DNA from: UBA1930 sp943371535
GTDB lineage: Bacteria; Bacteroidota; Bacteroidia; Chitinophagales; Chitinophagaceae
Direction of reading: 5' to 3'
Assembly (NCBI GenBank): GCA_943371535.1
Contig: CALRVE020000009.1
Coordinates: 1-64,000 of the forward strand
Length of the DNA: 64,000 bases
The position numbers were made by a program, and so were the translations under genes. Every line of letters starts with the position of its first letter. Positions within the stretch are counted from its first letter, which is position 1. The notes beneath the pieces were generated by a model. It was given only the letters and a program-made list of their open reading frames with translations, was not told where the DNA came from and made no database searches. Shown here piece by piece: positions 1 to 8,597 of this stretch.

Positions 1-855
1 CTCAAATAATCCATCTCTTTTACAACGATATTCAAAACGAGGCGATTTATTCCCTTCAGTATAAACTATCAATTTATCATCACTTAAAAACTCATCAGCA
101 ATATCTACTGCCTCATTCATTAATCCTCCACCATTGCCTCTTAAATCAAGAATTAATGATTGCATTTTTTCTTTTTGCAATCGTTCTAAATTCTCCATAA
201 ACTCTTCATAAGTTTTTTCTCCAAACTTGTTAATTCTTATAAAGCCAACTGTTGGCTCAATTATGTAAGCAGCATCAATTGTTGAAACAGGAATATTGCC
301 TCTTGTTATTTCAATTTTTTTAGTACTCGTTCCTCTTAACACAGTAATATTTACTTTACTATTTCCTTCTCCACGTAAATATTTTCTTATATCATCTGTT
401 CCAATTTTTGCTCCTGCAACTTTAATAGTGTCGTTTACTTTAATAATTTTATCTCCTACCAACACTCCTGCTTTTTCTGATGGACCATTTTTAATTACAT
501 TGATGATGTTGATAGTATCGTCAAATAATTGAAACTCTACTCCTATTCCTTGAAAATTTCCCATTAAATCTTCATTCACTTCTTTTAGATGCACAGGAGG
601 TATGTATAGTGTATGAGGATCTAAATGAGTTAATAATTCTTCAATGGCAATTTCTCCAATACTATCTACTTTAATAGGATCTACATATTTACTTCTAATT
701 AAATCTAATACTTCTTGAACCGAATTTTTTTTACCCGAATTTAAAAAACTAACATTACCTGAATGTTCTCTTAAATTATAGCCAATAAACATTCCTAATA
801 CCATCACTAAAGAAAAAAGAGCCGGTAACCAAATCTGTAATTTTTTACTTGACAT
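1..855 (-). CDS. S41 family C-terminal processing peptidase, 3' end outside window
   Basis: Carboxyl-terminal protease of the Prc/CtpA type, which trims or degrades envelope proteins in the periplasm. I read 285 codons from ATG at 855 to the window edge. Residues about 8-25 form an N-terminal membrane anchor or uncleaved signal. An S41 N-terminal segment follows, containing THLDPHTLYIPP. Next come a PDZ domain (about 95-175, with FQGIGVEF and SEKAGVLVGDKI) and the start of the S41 catalytic domain (LILDLRGNGGG). The catalytic Ser/Lys region lies beyond base 1, so activity cannot be judged. The family is clear; the substrate is unknown. Confidence 0.9.
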   Translation of the reverse strand, partial: MSSKKLQIWLPALFSLVMVLGMFIGYNLREHSGNVSFLNSGKKNSVQEVLDLIRSKYVDPIKVDSIGEIAIEELLTHLDPHTLYIPPVHLKEVNEDLMGNFQGIGVEFQLFDDTINIINVIKNGPSEKAGVLVGDKIIKVNDTIKVAGAKIGTDDIRKYLRGEGNSKVNITVLRGTSTKKIEITRGNIPVSTIDAAYIIEPTVGFIRINKFGEKTYEEFMENLERLQKEKMQSLILDLRGNGGGLMNEAVDIADEFLSDDKLIVYTEGNKSPRFEYRCKRDGLFE

Positions 856-952
856 AAATGTTGCTTCTTTGTACTAATTTAAACTACGAATATCAGTTAA
901 AATAGTTTATAAGATTGTAGGTTTACGGAATAATGATTTAAATATCTTTTTT

Positions 953-1789
953 ATGATTCAATTAATTGCCGATAGTGGCTCTACCAAATGTGAATGGTGT
1001 TTAATTAATAATGGAAAAAAGAAAACCATTTTAACGCAAGGAATTAGTCCATACTTTTTAGACGCAAGTCAAATTATTGCTTTATTACAAAAGGAATTAC
1101 TACCTAAACTAAAACAAATTGAGATAAATAATTTATACTATTATGGCACAGGTTTAACCAATGCTAATAATGTAAAAATTGTACAACAAGCTTTAAAAAA
1201 ATTGTTTCCAACAGCAAAAATTGAAATCAATCACGATTTATTGGCTGCTGCAAGGGCATTGTGTGGTAATCAAAAAGGTATTGCTTGTATTTTGGGTACA
1301 GGCTCTAATTCTTGTTATTTCAATGGAAAAAAAATTATAAAGAATAGTCCTGGTTTAGGATATGTTCTAGGAGATGAAGGAAGTGGTGCATACCTTGGAA
1401 AAAAAGTGTTACAATATTATTTATACAACACTTTTGATGAAGATTTAATGAATAGATTCGATAAACAATTCAATACCAATAAAACCGAAATATTAGACTC
1501 GGTGTATAAAAAACCACTTGCAAACAGATATTTAGCTGGCTTCAATAATTTTTTAGTAGAGAATAGAGGACATTATATGATTGAAAATATTATTGAAGAT
1601 GGGCTTAATGATTTCTTCTTCACACACTTGTATAAATACAAAGAAAGCTGGACTTTACCCATCAATTTTGTAGGTAGTGTAGCTCATGGTTATAAGGATG
1701 TATTAAAAGAATTATGCAACTTTTACGAACTTGAATTGGGCATTATTTTAAAAAAACCAATGGAAGGTTTGATTAATTTCCATAAGTAA
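953..1789 (+). CDS. BadF/BadG-type N-acetylglucosamine / N-acetylmuramic acid kinase
   Basis: Cytoplasmic sugar kinase of the ASKHA superfamily. It shows the phosphate-1 motif DSGSTK (residues 7-12), an NHDLLAAARAL segment (93-103), the phosphate-2 motif GTGSNS (115-120) and GDEGSGAYLG (140-149). The 278-residue length is normal for Bacteroidota homologues. It sits 49 bp upstream of murQ on the same strand. That points to cell-wall amino-sugar recycling: the BadF-type MurK of other bacteria phosphorylates MurNAc and GlcNAc, and MurQ then uses MurNAc-6-phosphate. The exact substrate is inferred from context, not visible in the sequence. Confidence 0.82.
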   Translation: MIQLIADSGSTKCEWCLINNGKKKTILTQGISPYFLDASQIIALLQKELLPKLKQIEINNLYYYGTGLTNANNVKIVQQALKKLFPTAKIEINHDLLAAARALCGNQKGIACILGTGSNSCYFNGKKIIKNSPGLGYVLGDEGSGAYLGKKVLQYYLYNTFDEDLMNRFDKQFNTNKTEILDSVYKKPLANRYLAGFNNFLVENRGHYMIENIIEDGLNDFFFTHLYKYKESWTLPINFVGSVAHGYKDVLKELCNFYELELGIILKKPMEGLINFHK

Positions 1790-1838
1790 CTTACATTTAT
1801 CAGAATAAATCCGCAATATTTTGCGTTAATTTGCTGAT

Positions 1839-2660
1839 ATGAATAAATTCATACGAGTTACCGAACAACCATCAACCTACCGACACTTAGAAGAAATGAG
1901 TGTTGAAGAACTGTTAATCAATATAAATACAGAAGATAAATCTGTTCCTCTAGCAGTTGAAAAAGCTATTCCACAAATAGAAAAACTCACCTCAATTGTA
2001 AGCGATAAAATGCTTTCGGGTGGAAGATTATTTTATATTGGAGCAGGTACTAGTGGCAGATTGGGTATTGTAGATGCAAGTGAATGCCCCCCTACTTATG
2101 GTGTACCTTATGGCTTAGTAATTGGCATTATTGCTGGAGGCTTAAAAGCTATTACCGAAGCAGTTGAATTTGCAGAAGATAGCAAACAACAAGGTTGGAA
2201 AGATTTAGCTGCATATAATGTTAATGAAAAAGATGTAGTAATTGGTTTAGCAGCAAGTGGAACAACCCCTTATGTGATTGGTGCATTAGAAGAATGTAGA
2301 AAAAGAAATATTGTTACAGGAAGTATTTGCTGTAATCCTAACTCTCCTGTTTCGGCAGCTGCCGATTATCCTGTAGAAGTTGTTGTAGGACCAGAATTTG
2401 TTACAGGTAGTACTAGAATGAAAAGTGGTACAGCACAAAAATTAGTACTGAACATGATAAGCACTACTGTTATGATTCAACTAGGAAGAGTTGAAGACAA
2501 CAAAATGGTGAATATGCAATTAAGTAACGAAAAATTAGTTGATCGTGGGGTAAAGATGGTGATGGAAAAATTATCTCTAACCGATTACGAAAATGCAAAA
2601 GAACTACTCTTAAAATATGGAAGTGTAAAGAAAACTGTAGACTCTGCATTAATTGCATAA
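1839..2660 (+). CDS. murQ: N-acetylmuramic acid 6-phosphate etherase
   Basis: Cleaves the lactyl ether of MurNAc-6-phosphate to give GlcNAc-6-phosphate and D-lactate during peptidoglycan recycling. A SIS domain carries GAGTSGRLG (68-76) and the family motif ASECPPTYG with Glu82 as the probable acid/base. The GCKR/MurQ signature GSTRMKSGTAQ is at 190-200. At 273 residues it is near full family length, slightly short at the C-terminus. The ATG at 1839 is the first in frame and leaves a normal N-terminus (MNKFIRVTEQPS). It probably forms a two-gene unit with the kinase upstream. Confidence 0.93.
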   Translation: MNKFIRVTEQPSTYRHLEEMSVEELLININTEDKSVPLAVEKAIPQIEKLTSIVSDKMLSGGRLFYIGAGTSGRLGIVDASECPPTYGVPYGLVIGIIAGGLKAITEAVEFAEDSKQQGWKDLAAYNVNEKDVVIGLAASGTTPYVIGALEECRKRNIVTGSICCNPNSPVSAAADYPVEVVVGPEFVTGSTRMKSGTAQKLVLNMISTTVMIQLGRVEDNKMVNMQLSNEKLVDRGVKMVMEKLSLTDYENAKELLLKYGSVKKTVDSALIA

Positions 2661-2727
2661 ACGTTTATAAAAAAATTTGTTACTTCTATTTTTTTCTTCA
2701 TAAATTAGAATTCTAAAATTTAAATTT

Positions 2728-3930
2728 ATGAAGAAGGCAACTCTACCTATCCTTTTATTAGCAGCACTTTTAAGCAACAACGTTAAAGCTCAAAACAAAG
2801 CTTATGCAATTACTAGTGAAGAAAAAGGTAATTATGCTTGGACAGCCATTAGAGAAATTGATTTGAGTAATGGTAATGTTTTAAGAACATTGTATAGTGC
2901 CAATACTGCACAGAAAGTAAATTACCAATATTTAAATGCAGCAAATAGAAGCAACTTACCTCAACAAGCTTCTATACCTACAGCTAATGGCGTTGCAGCA
3001 TCGGCTTTTGATGCAAAAAATAATCGTTTATATTTTTCTCAAATGTGGAGTAACGATTTACGTTATGTTGATTTAAACAGTACTGAAATGACCGTTGTAA
3101 TTAACAATGATGCAAATTATTCTACTGGCCAAAGAGTAGATGAAAGTAATGTAATTACAAGAATGACTTTTGGTGCCGATGGTAATGGCTATGCACTTAC
3201 CAACGATGGTAAACAATTGATTCAATTTACAACAAGTAACAATCCTGTTATCACCAATTTAGGCACTTTAATTGATAGCAAAAAGAATAATGGCATTAGT
3301 GTACACAACCAATGTACAAGTTGGGGTGGCGATTTAATTGCAGATGCGTTTGGCAACTTATATTTATTTACGTACAGAAATCATATTTTTAAAATTAACG
3401 TTGCAACACGTATTGCAGAACATATTGGAACTGTAAAAAACTTACCTGCAAACTTTACTACAAATGGTGCTGCTGTTGATGAAAATGGAGAAATATTTGT
3501 TACAAGTGCTACTCAAACAGAAAATTATTTTAGAATCAATTTATCTACATTAAATGCAAAACCTGTAGATAAAACTGAAGCTACTGTTTTTAATTCTTCA
3601 GACTTAGCTAATGGAAATTTAGCATATAAGAATACTAAAGCAAATCCTGTTTTAGCCGATTTACAATTAAATAATTCAATTGCAGTTTATCCAAATCCTG
3701 CAATTAATAAAACATTTGCAGTACAGTTTGATAAATTACCTGCAGGAAATTATTCTATTGAGTTAAGCGATGCTAGTGGTAAAAGAGTAATTACAAGAAC
3801 CATTGGTATAAGTGGATTACAGAACGAAAAAATTAATTTACCAAGAGCAGCTGCAAGTGGTTTATACTTTATTAAAGTAACCAATAGCAATGGAAAATCT
3901 GTTTACAACGATAAAGTAATTGTTCAATAA
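2728..3930 (+). CDS. Secreted protein with T9SS type A sorting domain
   Basis: 400 residues. A signal peptide (about 1-21, ending VKAQ) is followed by a beta-rich body resembling a propeller-type repeat region. The last ~80 residues are a T9SS C-terminal sorting domain: YPNPAINKTFAVQF, then GLYFIKVTNSNGKSVYNDKVIVQ. The protein should cross the inner membrane by Sec and the outer membrane by the type IX system. I do not recognise a catalytic motif. A strong hairpin terminator follows at 3962-3986, so it is likely monocistronic. Confidence 0.85.
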   Translation: MKKATLPILLLAALLSNNVKAQNKAYAITSEEKGNYAWTAIREIDLSNGNVLRTLYSANTAQKVNYQYLNAANRSNLPQQASIPTANGVAASAFDAKNNRLYFSQMWSNDLRYVDLNSTEMTVVINNDANYSTGQRVDESNVITRMTFGADGNGYALTNDGKQLIQFTTSNNPVITNLGTLIDSKKNNGISVHNQCTSWGGDLIADAFGNLYLFTYRNHIFKINVATRIAEHIGTVKNLPANFTTNGAAVDENGEIFVTSATQTENYFRINLSTLNAKPVDKTEATVFNSSDLANGNLAYKNTKANPVLADLQLNNSIAVYPNPAINKTFAVQFDKLPAGNYSIELSDASGKRVITRTIGISGLQNEKINLPRAAASGLYFIKVTNSNGKSVYNDKVIVQ

Positions 3931-3961
3931 AATTCAATTACAGCTACTTCATATAAATAAT

Positions 3962-3986
3962 AAACCTGCACAAGTGCAGGTTTTTT
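3962..3986 (+). terminator. Rho-independent terminator
   Basis: AAACCTGCA pairs with TGCAGGTTT across a CAAG loop and is followed by T residues. It lies 31 bp past the T9SS cargo gene. It is also the gap before the convergent sigma factor gene, so it may act in both directions. Confidence 0.85.
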
Positions 3987-4024
3987 ATTGTAAGTCTCTA
4001 TTGGTAAGTTTTGAAAAGATTCAA

Positions 4025-4882
4025 TTATCCCAAATAAGCTTTTAAAGCATTGCTATATCTTGCTTTTTGTAAACGTTTAATAGCACGTTCTTTAATTTGA
4101 CGAATACGTTCTTTGGTAAGATCGTATTTCATACCAATTTGTTCAATAGTTACTCCATTTTCACCATCTAAACCAAAATACGCATTTACAATTTCTGCTT
4201 CTCTTGGGCTTAATGATTTTAGTACTCTTTTAATTTCCTCACGTAATGAGTCTTTCATTACATCATCATCGGTATCGTCGCTACCTTCTAATAAATCACC
4301 CATTGCTACATCTTCTGCTTCATGAACAGGAGCGTCTAAGCTAGTGTGACGAGTGTTACTTTGAAAAATGTTGTTAATTTCAGTTTCACTCATTTCCAAA
4401 ATTTCACTCAATTCTTCAGTACTTGGTTCACGTTCATGTTCCTGCTCAAAAGCCATATATGCTTTATTGGCCTTATTATAAGTACCAATTTTGTTTTGAG
4501 GCAAACGAACTAAACGACCTTGTTCTGCTAATGCTTGTAAAATAGACTGACGAATCCACCAAACAGCATAAGAAATAAATTTAAACCCTTTTGTTTCATC
4601 AAAGCGTTGAGCCGCCTTTATTAGGCCGAGATTTCCCTCGTTGATGAGATCACTTAAAGAAAGACCTTGGTGTTGGTATTGTTTTGCAACAGATACCACA
4701 AAACGTAAGTTAGCTTGCACCAATTTGTCTAAGGCCCTTTGATTGCCCATCTTGATTTTCTGTGCCAGTGTTGTTTCCTCTTCGGGAGTGATCATAGAGA
4801 TTTTAGAAATCTCTTGCAGATACTTTTCTACGGCTTGTGAATCACGATTGGTAATCTGGGTTGCAATTTTCAGCTGCCTCAT
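4025..4882 (-). CDS. rpoD: Primary sigma factor of RNA polymerase (RpoD/SigA)
   Basis: Sigma-70 group 1 factor of the short Bacteroidota form (285 residues, no large non-conserved insert). Region 1.2 begins DSQAVEKYLQEISKI. Region 2 shows NLRFVVSVAKQY, the DLINEGNLGLIKAAQRFD segment and FISYAVWWIRQSI (region 2.4, -10 recognition). Region 3 follows. Region 4.2 is the helix-turn-helix VTIEQIGMKYDLTKERIRQI near 244-263. It should direct housekeeping transcription from TTTG/TAnnTTTG promoters. The 287-bp upstream gap contains a possible promoter and an inverted repeat, listed separately. Confidence 0.97.
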   Translation of the reverse strand: MRQLKIATQITNRDSQAVEKYLQEISKISMITPEEETTLAQKIKMGNQRALDKLVQANLRFVVSVAKQYQHQGLSLSDLINEGNLGLIKAAQRFDETKGFKFISYAVWWIRQSILQALAEQGRLVRLPQNKIGTYNKANKAYMAFEQEHEREPSTEELSEILEMSETEINNIFQSNTRHTSLDAPVHEAEDVAMGDLLEGSDDTDDDVMKDSLREEIKRVLKSLSPREAEIVNAYFGLDGENGVTIEQIGMKYDLTKERIRQIKERAIKRLQKARYSNALKAYLG

Positions 4883-5169
4883 AATGTGTAATACTTGTAT
4901 TTTATAACGAACTAAAGACTCTTAAAGTTCGGGCTACGTTGCAAATGCTTACGTTAAAGTTTGTCACATTGTGGACAAACGGCTGCAAAAGTACGTTTTT
5001 ATTGCGGATTAATACAGTTTTTTTCAAAAGCAAACGCAAGTTCTTTAAACAATTAATTCACCTCTTTTTACTTCACCACAAGTTTTGTTTAAAAAAAGTA
5101 ACATAAAACTTTAATAAAATGAACCCTTCTACTGCAATTTTGTAGTTATGCATACAATAAGACGAGTTT
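4883..5169. promoter_or_regulatory. Divergent intergenic region upstream of rpoD and the lipocalin/DUF2452 gene
   Basis: 287 bp without a convincing gene. On the minus strand TACTTTTG (4993-4986) fits the Bacteroidota -7 consensus TAnnTTTG and could drive rpoD. The inverted repeat GTTTGTC-N8-GACAAAC (4959-4980) would sit at the start of the rpoD leader or overlap its promoter. On the plus strand CAATTTTG near 5135-5142 is a one-mismatch -7 candidate for the gene at 5170. All are motif matches only. Confidence 0.45.
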
Positions 5170-5958
5170 ATGGTACAAGCGTATAATTTTTTAGCTAGTT
5201 GGCAATTATTTCCAGAGAAATGTGATTTTCAGTTTGGTGCAGCACCTAAAAGTGGGAATTATAAAATTGAAAGTATTAAAAATGGTCATGAACTAAGCAT
5301 CAGCATTAATTGGGTTTCTATCACCAACGATGCATTTTATACTCAATACAATGTAAACCCTAATGCTGAATTGCAGCCATTTGATAATCAAGAAATTGCC
5401 GATACCATTCAATCTTCTATTATCAATGCTTCTACTTTACACACTACTTTTTTTAAAGAGGATAAGCCAGTTTTAGAGGTAACCAATGAAATTTTAGCCA
5501 ATGGCTATATGAAAATTACACAACAAGGTTTTAATTCCAAGGAAGAACCGTTTACCAATATTGAAATTTATCATAAACAAATGAGTGTATTGCCTTATGC
5601 ATCAAGCATTACAGGTGTGGCAATTCGCCCTACAAAAGAAGGCGTTATAAAACATAAGGCTCTTACTGCAATGGAAGAACAAACCAATATGCAGTTAGAT
5701 CAAATTAAACAACAAATTGAATTATTGGCTAGACAAGCTCAAGAAATTAATAAACGTAAAGAGTTGAGTTTAATGATTTACGAAGCAACACTGCGATTTA
5801 AACCACAAATTGGGCACACTTACCACTTGTATGAAAAGAAAGATGGCACACACATGCTCTCAATGGTTTCTCCAAAGGAATGGGGAGGTAATGGGCCTTT
5901 TAAACAATTTATTGCAACCGTAATGTTATTAGCAGATCATACTTGGAAAGAATTATAA
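5170..5958 (+). CDS. Lipocalin-like domain fused to DUF2452
   Basis: 262 residues with two parts. Residues 1 to about 145 are beta-rich and begin NFLASWQLFPEKCDFQFGAAPKSGNY, resembling bacterial lipocalin-like domains. Residues about 150-262 match DUF2452: a charged helix rich in Q/L/I, then GHTYHLYEKKDGTHMLSMVSPKEWG and a closing ADHTWKEL. There is no signal peptide, so it is probably cytoplasmic. Function is unknown. The ATG at 5170 is used because the earlier ATG at 5148 is out of frame. A shared terminator separates it from the convergent FKBP gene. Confidence 0.72.
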   Translation: MVQAYNFLASWQLFPEKCDFQFGAAPKSGNYKIESIKNGHELSISINWVSITNDAFYTQYNVNPNAELQPFDNQEIADTIQSSIINASTLHTTFFKEDKPVLEVTNEILANGYMKITQQGFNSKEEPFTNIEIYHKQMSVLPYASSITGVAIRPTKEGVIKHKALTAMEEQTNMQLDQIKQQIELLARQAQEINKRKELSLMIYEATLRFKPQIGHTYHLYEKKDGTHMLSMVSPKEWGGNGPFKQFIATVMLLADHTWKEL

Positions 5959-5976
5959 TAGAATATTGATAGTAAC

Positions 5977-6010
5977 AAAAAACTCCAACTTTTTAGGTTG
6001 GAGTTTTTTT
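5977..6010. terminator. Bidirectional Rho-independent terminator
   Basis: CTCCAAC (5983-5989) pairs with GTTGGAG (5997-6003). It is flanked by A6 on the left and T7 on the right, so either strand gives a hairpin followed by a U-tract. It serves the convergent lipocalin/DUF2452 and FKBP genes. Confidence 0.9.
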
Positions 6011-6024
6011 ATATTGAAATAAAA

Positions 6025-6939
6025 TTATTGTGGCATTGGTGGCTCATTTGGATTTTGCCCTTGTTGCTGAGGTGCAGGTTGAGGTTCTCTTACATCTGCA
6101 ATTTCAATATCGAATACTAAATTAGCATAAGGAGGAATTACTGGTGGTGATCCCTGTGCTCCATAAGCCATCATTGCAGGTATAATTAATTTTCCTTTAG
6201 CACCTTTTGAAAAATATTTCAAACCTTCATCCCAACCTTGTATTACAGCTTTTGCTCCAACTACTACAGGTAAAGCTTCACCCTTTACACCATTTTTAAC
6301 ATTACTATCAAACTCTACTCCATTGCTCATTAAAGAACCTTTATAATATACCAAAGCTTGTTTACCGCTATCAATTCTTGGACCTTCGCCTTGCTTTTCA
6401 ATGTAAACAGCTACTCCACCAGCAGTGGTTTCAGTTTGATATTTATTTTTTGTTGAATAGTCTTTTACCTCTTTTATTTCTCTTTGCTTTTCGGCTTCGA
6501 TTTCTTTTGCATAATCAGCTTGCATCTCTGCTTCGGTAGCAAATACTTGTAAAAAGTGAATTTTACCGTTAATAAAATCACCACGTTTAAAATCTTTATT
6601 ATAGTCAAGTTGCCCCATCTTTTTTAAAGTATCTACACTTAATTTAAAGTCAACTTTATCGCCTACACCACAATCAAAAATAATTTCGGTGAAATTGTAT
6701 TTTCCAAAACGAGTAGTATCTATTGGAAAATAAATAGGCACATGACCAAAAGTGTTGTTTAGAATACTATCTTTTATTTTGTATTCAACATGTACTTTAA
6801 TTAATTGACCATTTTTAAATTTCTCTTTAGCATTACCTCTTTCAATTTTATAAGGCATGCCAGATTTTGTTTTGTCAAACTTGTTGCAACTAGCAAAAAA
6901 TAAGGTTGCTGCTGCAAGAACTGTGGTTAAAATTCTCAT
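6025..6939 (-). CDS. FKBP-type peptidyl-prolyl cis-trans isomerase, lipoprotein
   Basis: 304 residues. The N-terminus is a lipoprotein signal with lipobox FASC and lipidated Cys18. A poorly conserved N-terminal region is followed by a charged helix (AEMQADYAKEIEAEKQREIKE). The FKBP domain runs from about 180 to 285: GEGPRIDSGKQALVYYKG, EFDSN, VIQGWDEGLKYFSKGAKGKLIIP, AYGAQGSPPVIPPYANLVFDIEI. The tail is Pro/Gln-rich. It probably assists folding of envelope proteins from the outer leaflet of the inner membrane or the periplasmic face of the outer membrane. It lies 8 bp downstream of the NrnA gene and is likely co-transcribed with it. Confidence 0.93.
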   Translation of the reverse strand: MRILTTVLAAATLFFASCNKFDKTKSGMPYKIERGNAKEKFKNGQLIKVHVEYKIKDSILNNTFGHVPIYFPIDTTRFGKYNFTEIIFDCGVGDKVDFKLSVDTLKKMGQLDYNKDFKRGDFINGKIHFLQVFATEAEMQADYAKEIEAEKQREIKEVKDYSTKNKYQTETTAGGVAVYIEKQGEGPRIDSGKQALVYYKGSLMSNGVEFDSNVKNGVKGEALPVVVGAKAVIQGWDEGLKYFSKGAKGKLIIPAMMAYGAQGSPPVIPPYANLVFDIEIADVREPQPAPQQQGQNPNEPPMPQ

Positions 6940-6947
6940 TGTTGTTT

Positions 6948-7955
6948 TTATTGTAATTGTGATTCGTATTGTTGTATTACTTGTTTAAATTTTTGTACTG
7001 TTTTATCTACGCTCTCATCACTTCTTCCTCCAGCAGCGTTAAAATGTCCACCTCCTTCAAAATGTACTCTTGCAAAAGTATTTACATCAAAATTACCTTT
7101 GCTTCTAAAGCTCCATTTTCTTTCTTCATCTCTATCAATTACGATTGCTGCTACTTTAATTCCTTGAATAGTTAATAAATAATTTACCAATCCTTCTGTA
7201 TCGCCTGTTTTAATATCAAATTTTTGTAAATCGTTTCTGTAAACGTACATGATAGCTGTATTATACTCGTATAAAACTTCCATTCTATTATTGAGCACAA
7301 AACCAATAAATCTTAATCTGTTTTCTAGAAAATTGTCGTATATATTATCATGAATGGGTGTATGTTCTAAACCTAAATCTTTAAAAAATGCAATCATTCG
7401 ATGCACCGATGCTGTTGTAGAAGGAAAACGGAATGAACCTGTGTCTGTCATCAATCCTGTGTACAAACAAGTAGCAACATTTAAGTTGATGTTGGATTGA
7501 TGACCACTATCTACAATAAAATCGTATACCATTTCACAAGTACTGCTTTTAGCAGTATTGCTCACCCCAAAATGAAACATTTCAGTTTGTGGCTGTTGGT
7601 GATGGTCTATTAAAACCCTTGTACAACTTGCATTTGCCAATAAAGGCTCTAAGTTTTTTGTACGATGAAGTGTATTAAAATCTAAACAAAAAATAACATC
7701 GGCCTGAGTAATTAGTTCTTTGCATTTGTCTTTATTGGTTTCAAAGTCAAGCACATGTTCTACCCCAGGCATCCAATCTAAAAAATTAGCCCAATTGGTG
7801 GGAGAAATTACTTGCACTTGATGCCCAAGTTGAATTAAGAAATGATATAAACCCAAAGAGCTACCCATTGCATCACCATCGGGTTTTTGATGTGTAGTAA
7901 TTATTACCTTTTGGGGTTGCTGAAGTTGGGTAAAATATAAGTCTATTGCCTGCAT
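6948..7955 (-). CDS. DHH-family phosphoesterase, NrnA-like oligoribonuclease / pAp phosphatase
   Basis: 335 residues from ATG 7955. I prefer this start to the longer frame from 8006 because MQAIDLYFTQLQQP is the usual N-terminus. Motif I is HQKPDGDAMGSS (22-33), the DHH motif is at 117-119, and the DHHA1 substrate domain ends with GGGHFNAAGGR near 308-318. Enzymes of this family degrade short RNA oligomers and dephosphorylate 3'-phosphoadenosine 5'-phosphate with Mn2+. The FKBP gene follows closely. Which activity dominates cannot be told from sequence. Confidence 0.9.
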   Translation of the reverse strand: MQAIDLYFTQLQQPQKVIITTHQKPDGDAMGSSLGLYHFLIQLGHQVQVISPTNWANFLDWMPGVEHVLDFETNKDKCKELITQADVIFCLDFNTLHRTKNLEPLLANASCTRVLIDHHQQPQTEMFHFGVSNTAKSSTCEMVYDFIVDSGHQSNINLNVATCLYTGLMTDTGSFRFPSTTASVHRMIAFFKDLGLEHTPIHDNIYDNFLENRLRFIGFVLNNRMEVLYEYNTAIMYVYRNDLQKFDIKTGDTEGLVNYLLTIQGIKVAAIVIDRDEERKWSFRSKGNFDVNTFARVHFEGGGHFNAAGGRSDESVDKTVQKFKQVIQQYESQLQ

Positions 7956-8109
7956 AAATGTGTGCAAATGTAGCGGAATTGAATGTATTGAAAATGTTTT
8001 GCCCAACTATTGAAACGAATAAATGGAATACGCTTGCCTTTTATATAAAACATCTTGTGAAAATTATGTTTTATACAAATTGTCTGATGGTAGAAAATAC
8101 TTTAAACCC

Positions 8110-8117
8110 TACATTTG
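8110..8117 (+). promoter_or_regulatory. Candidate -7 promoter element for ndk
   Basis: TACATTTG is an exact match to the Bacteroidota -7 consensus TAnnTTTG, 22 bp before the ndk ATG. No good -33 TTTG lies at the usual spacing. It supports the short ndk start at 8140. Confidence 0.55.
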
Positions 8118-8139
8118 CGGCGAATTAGAAAATAACAAT

Positions 8140-8556
8140 ATGAGCAACAGAACTTTTACCATGATTAAGCCAGATGCAACTTCTAAAGGAAATACTGGCG
8201 GAATTTTAGACATGATGTTGAACGCAGGTTTCAGCATTAAAGCAATGAAATGGACCAAATTAACTGCAGAACAAGCAGGCGAATTTTATGCGATACATAA
8301 AGAACGCCCATTTTATGGCGAATTAGTAGAATTTATGAGTAGTGGTCCAATTGTAGCTGCTATTTTAGAAAAAGAAAATGCAGTTGCCGATTTTAGAACT
8401 TTAATTGGTGCTACCAATCCTGCAAATGCCGAAGAAGGTACTATTAGAAAAAAATATGCAGCATCGGTTGGTGAAAATGCAGTTCATGGAAGCGATAGCG
8501 ATGAAAACGCTAATATAGAAGGAAACTTTTTCTTCTCAGCTTTAGAAAGATTTTAA
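8140..8556 (+). CDS. ndk: Nucleoside diphosphate kinase
   Basis: 138 residues, normal for the family, starting MSNRTFTMIKPDATSKGN. The frame stays open upstream to 8023 but those 39 residues are unlike any NDK. Phosphate and base contacts include KPDA near the N-terminus and ERPFYGELVEFMSSGP. His116 in NAVHGSDS is the phosphorylated histidine. It balances NTP and dNTP pools in the cytoplasm. A strong terminator shared with the convergent glucan phosphorylase follows. Confidence 0.97.
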   Translation: MSNRTFTMIKPDATSKGNTGGILDMMLNAGFSIKAMKWTKLTAEQAGEFYAIHKERPFYGELVEFMSSGPIVAAILEKENAVADFRTLIGATNPANAEEGTIRKKYAASVGENAVHGSDSDENANIEGNFFFSALERF

Positions 8557-8560
8557 TAAA

Positions 8561-8590
8561 AAATGCCCCGAAAATTTCGGGGCATTTTTA
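8561..8590. terminator. Bidirectional Rho-independent terminator
   Basis: ATGCCCCG (8563-8570) pairs with CGGGGCAT (8578-8585), with A/T tracts on both sides. It closes ndk on the plus strand and the glucan phosphorylase homologue on the minus strand. Confidence 0.92.
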
Positions 8591-8597
8591 TGTTCTT

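Noticed and set aside
296..532. Plus-strand ORF of 78 codons
   Set aside because: It is antisense to the S41 peptidase, whose conserved PDZ and S41 motifs are on the minus strand.
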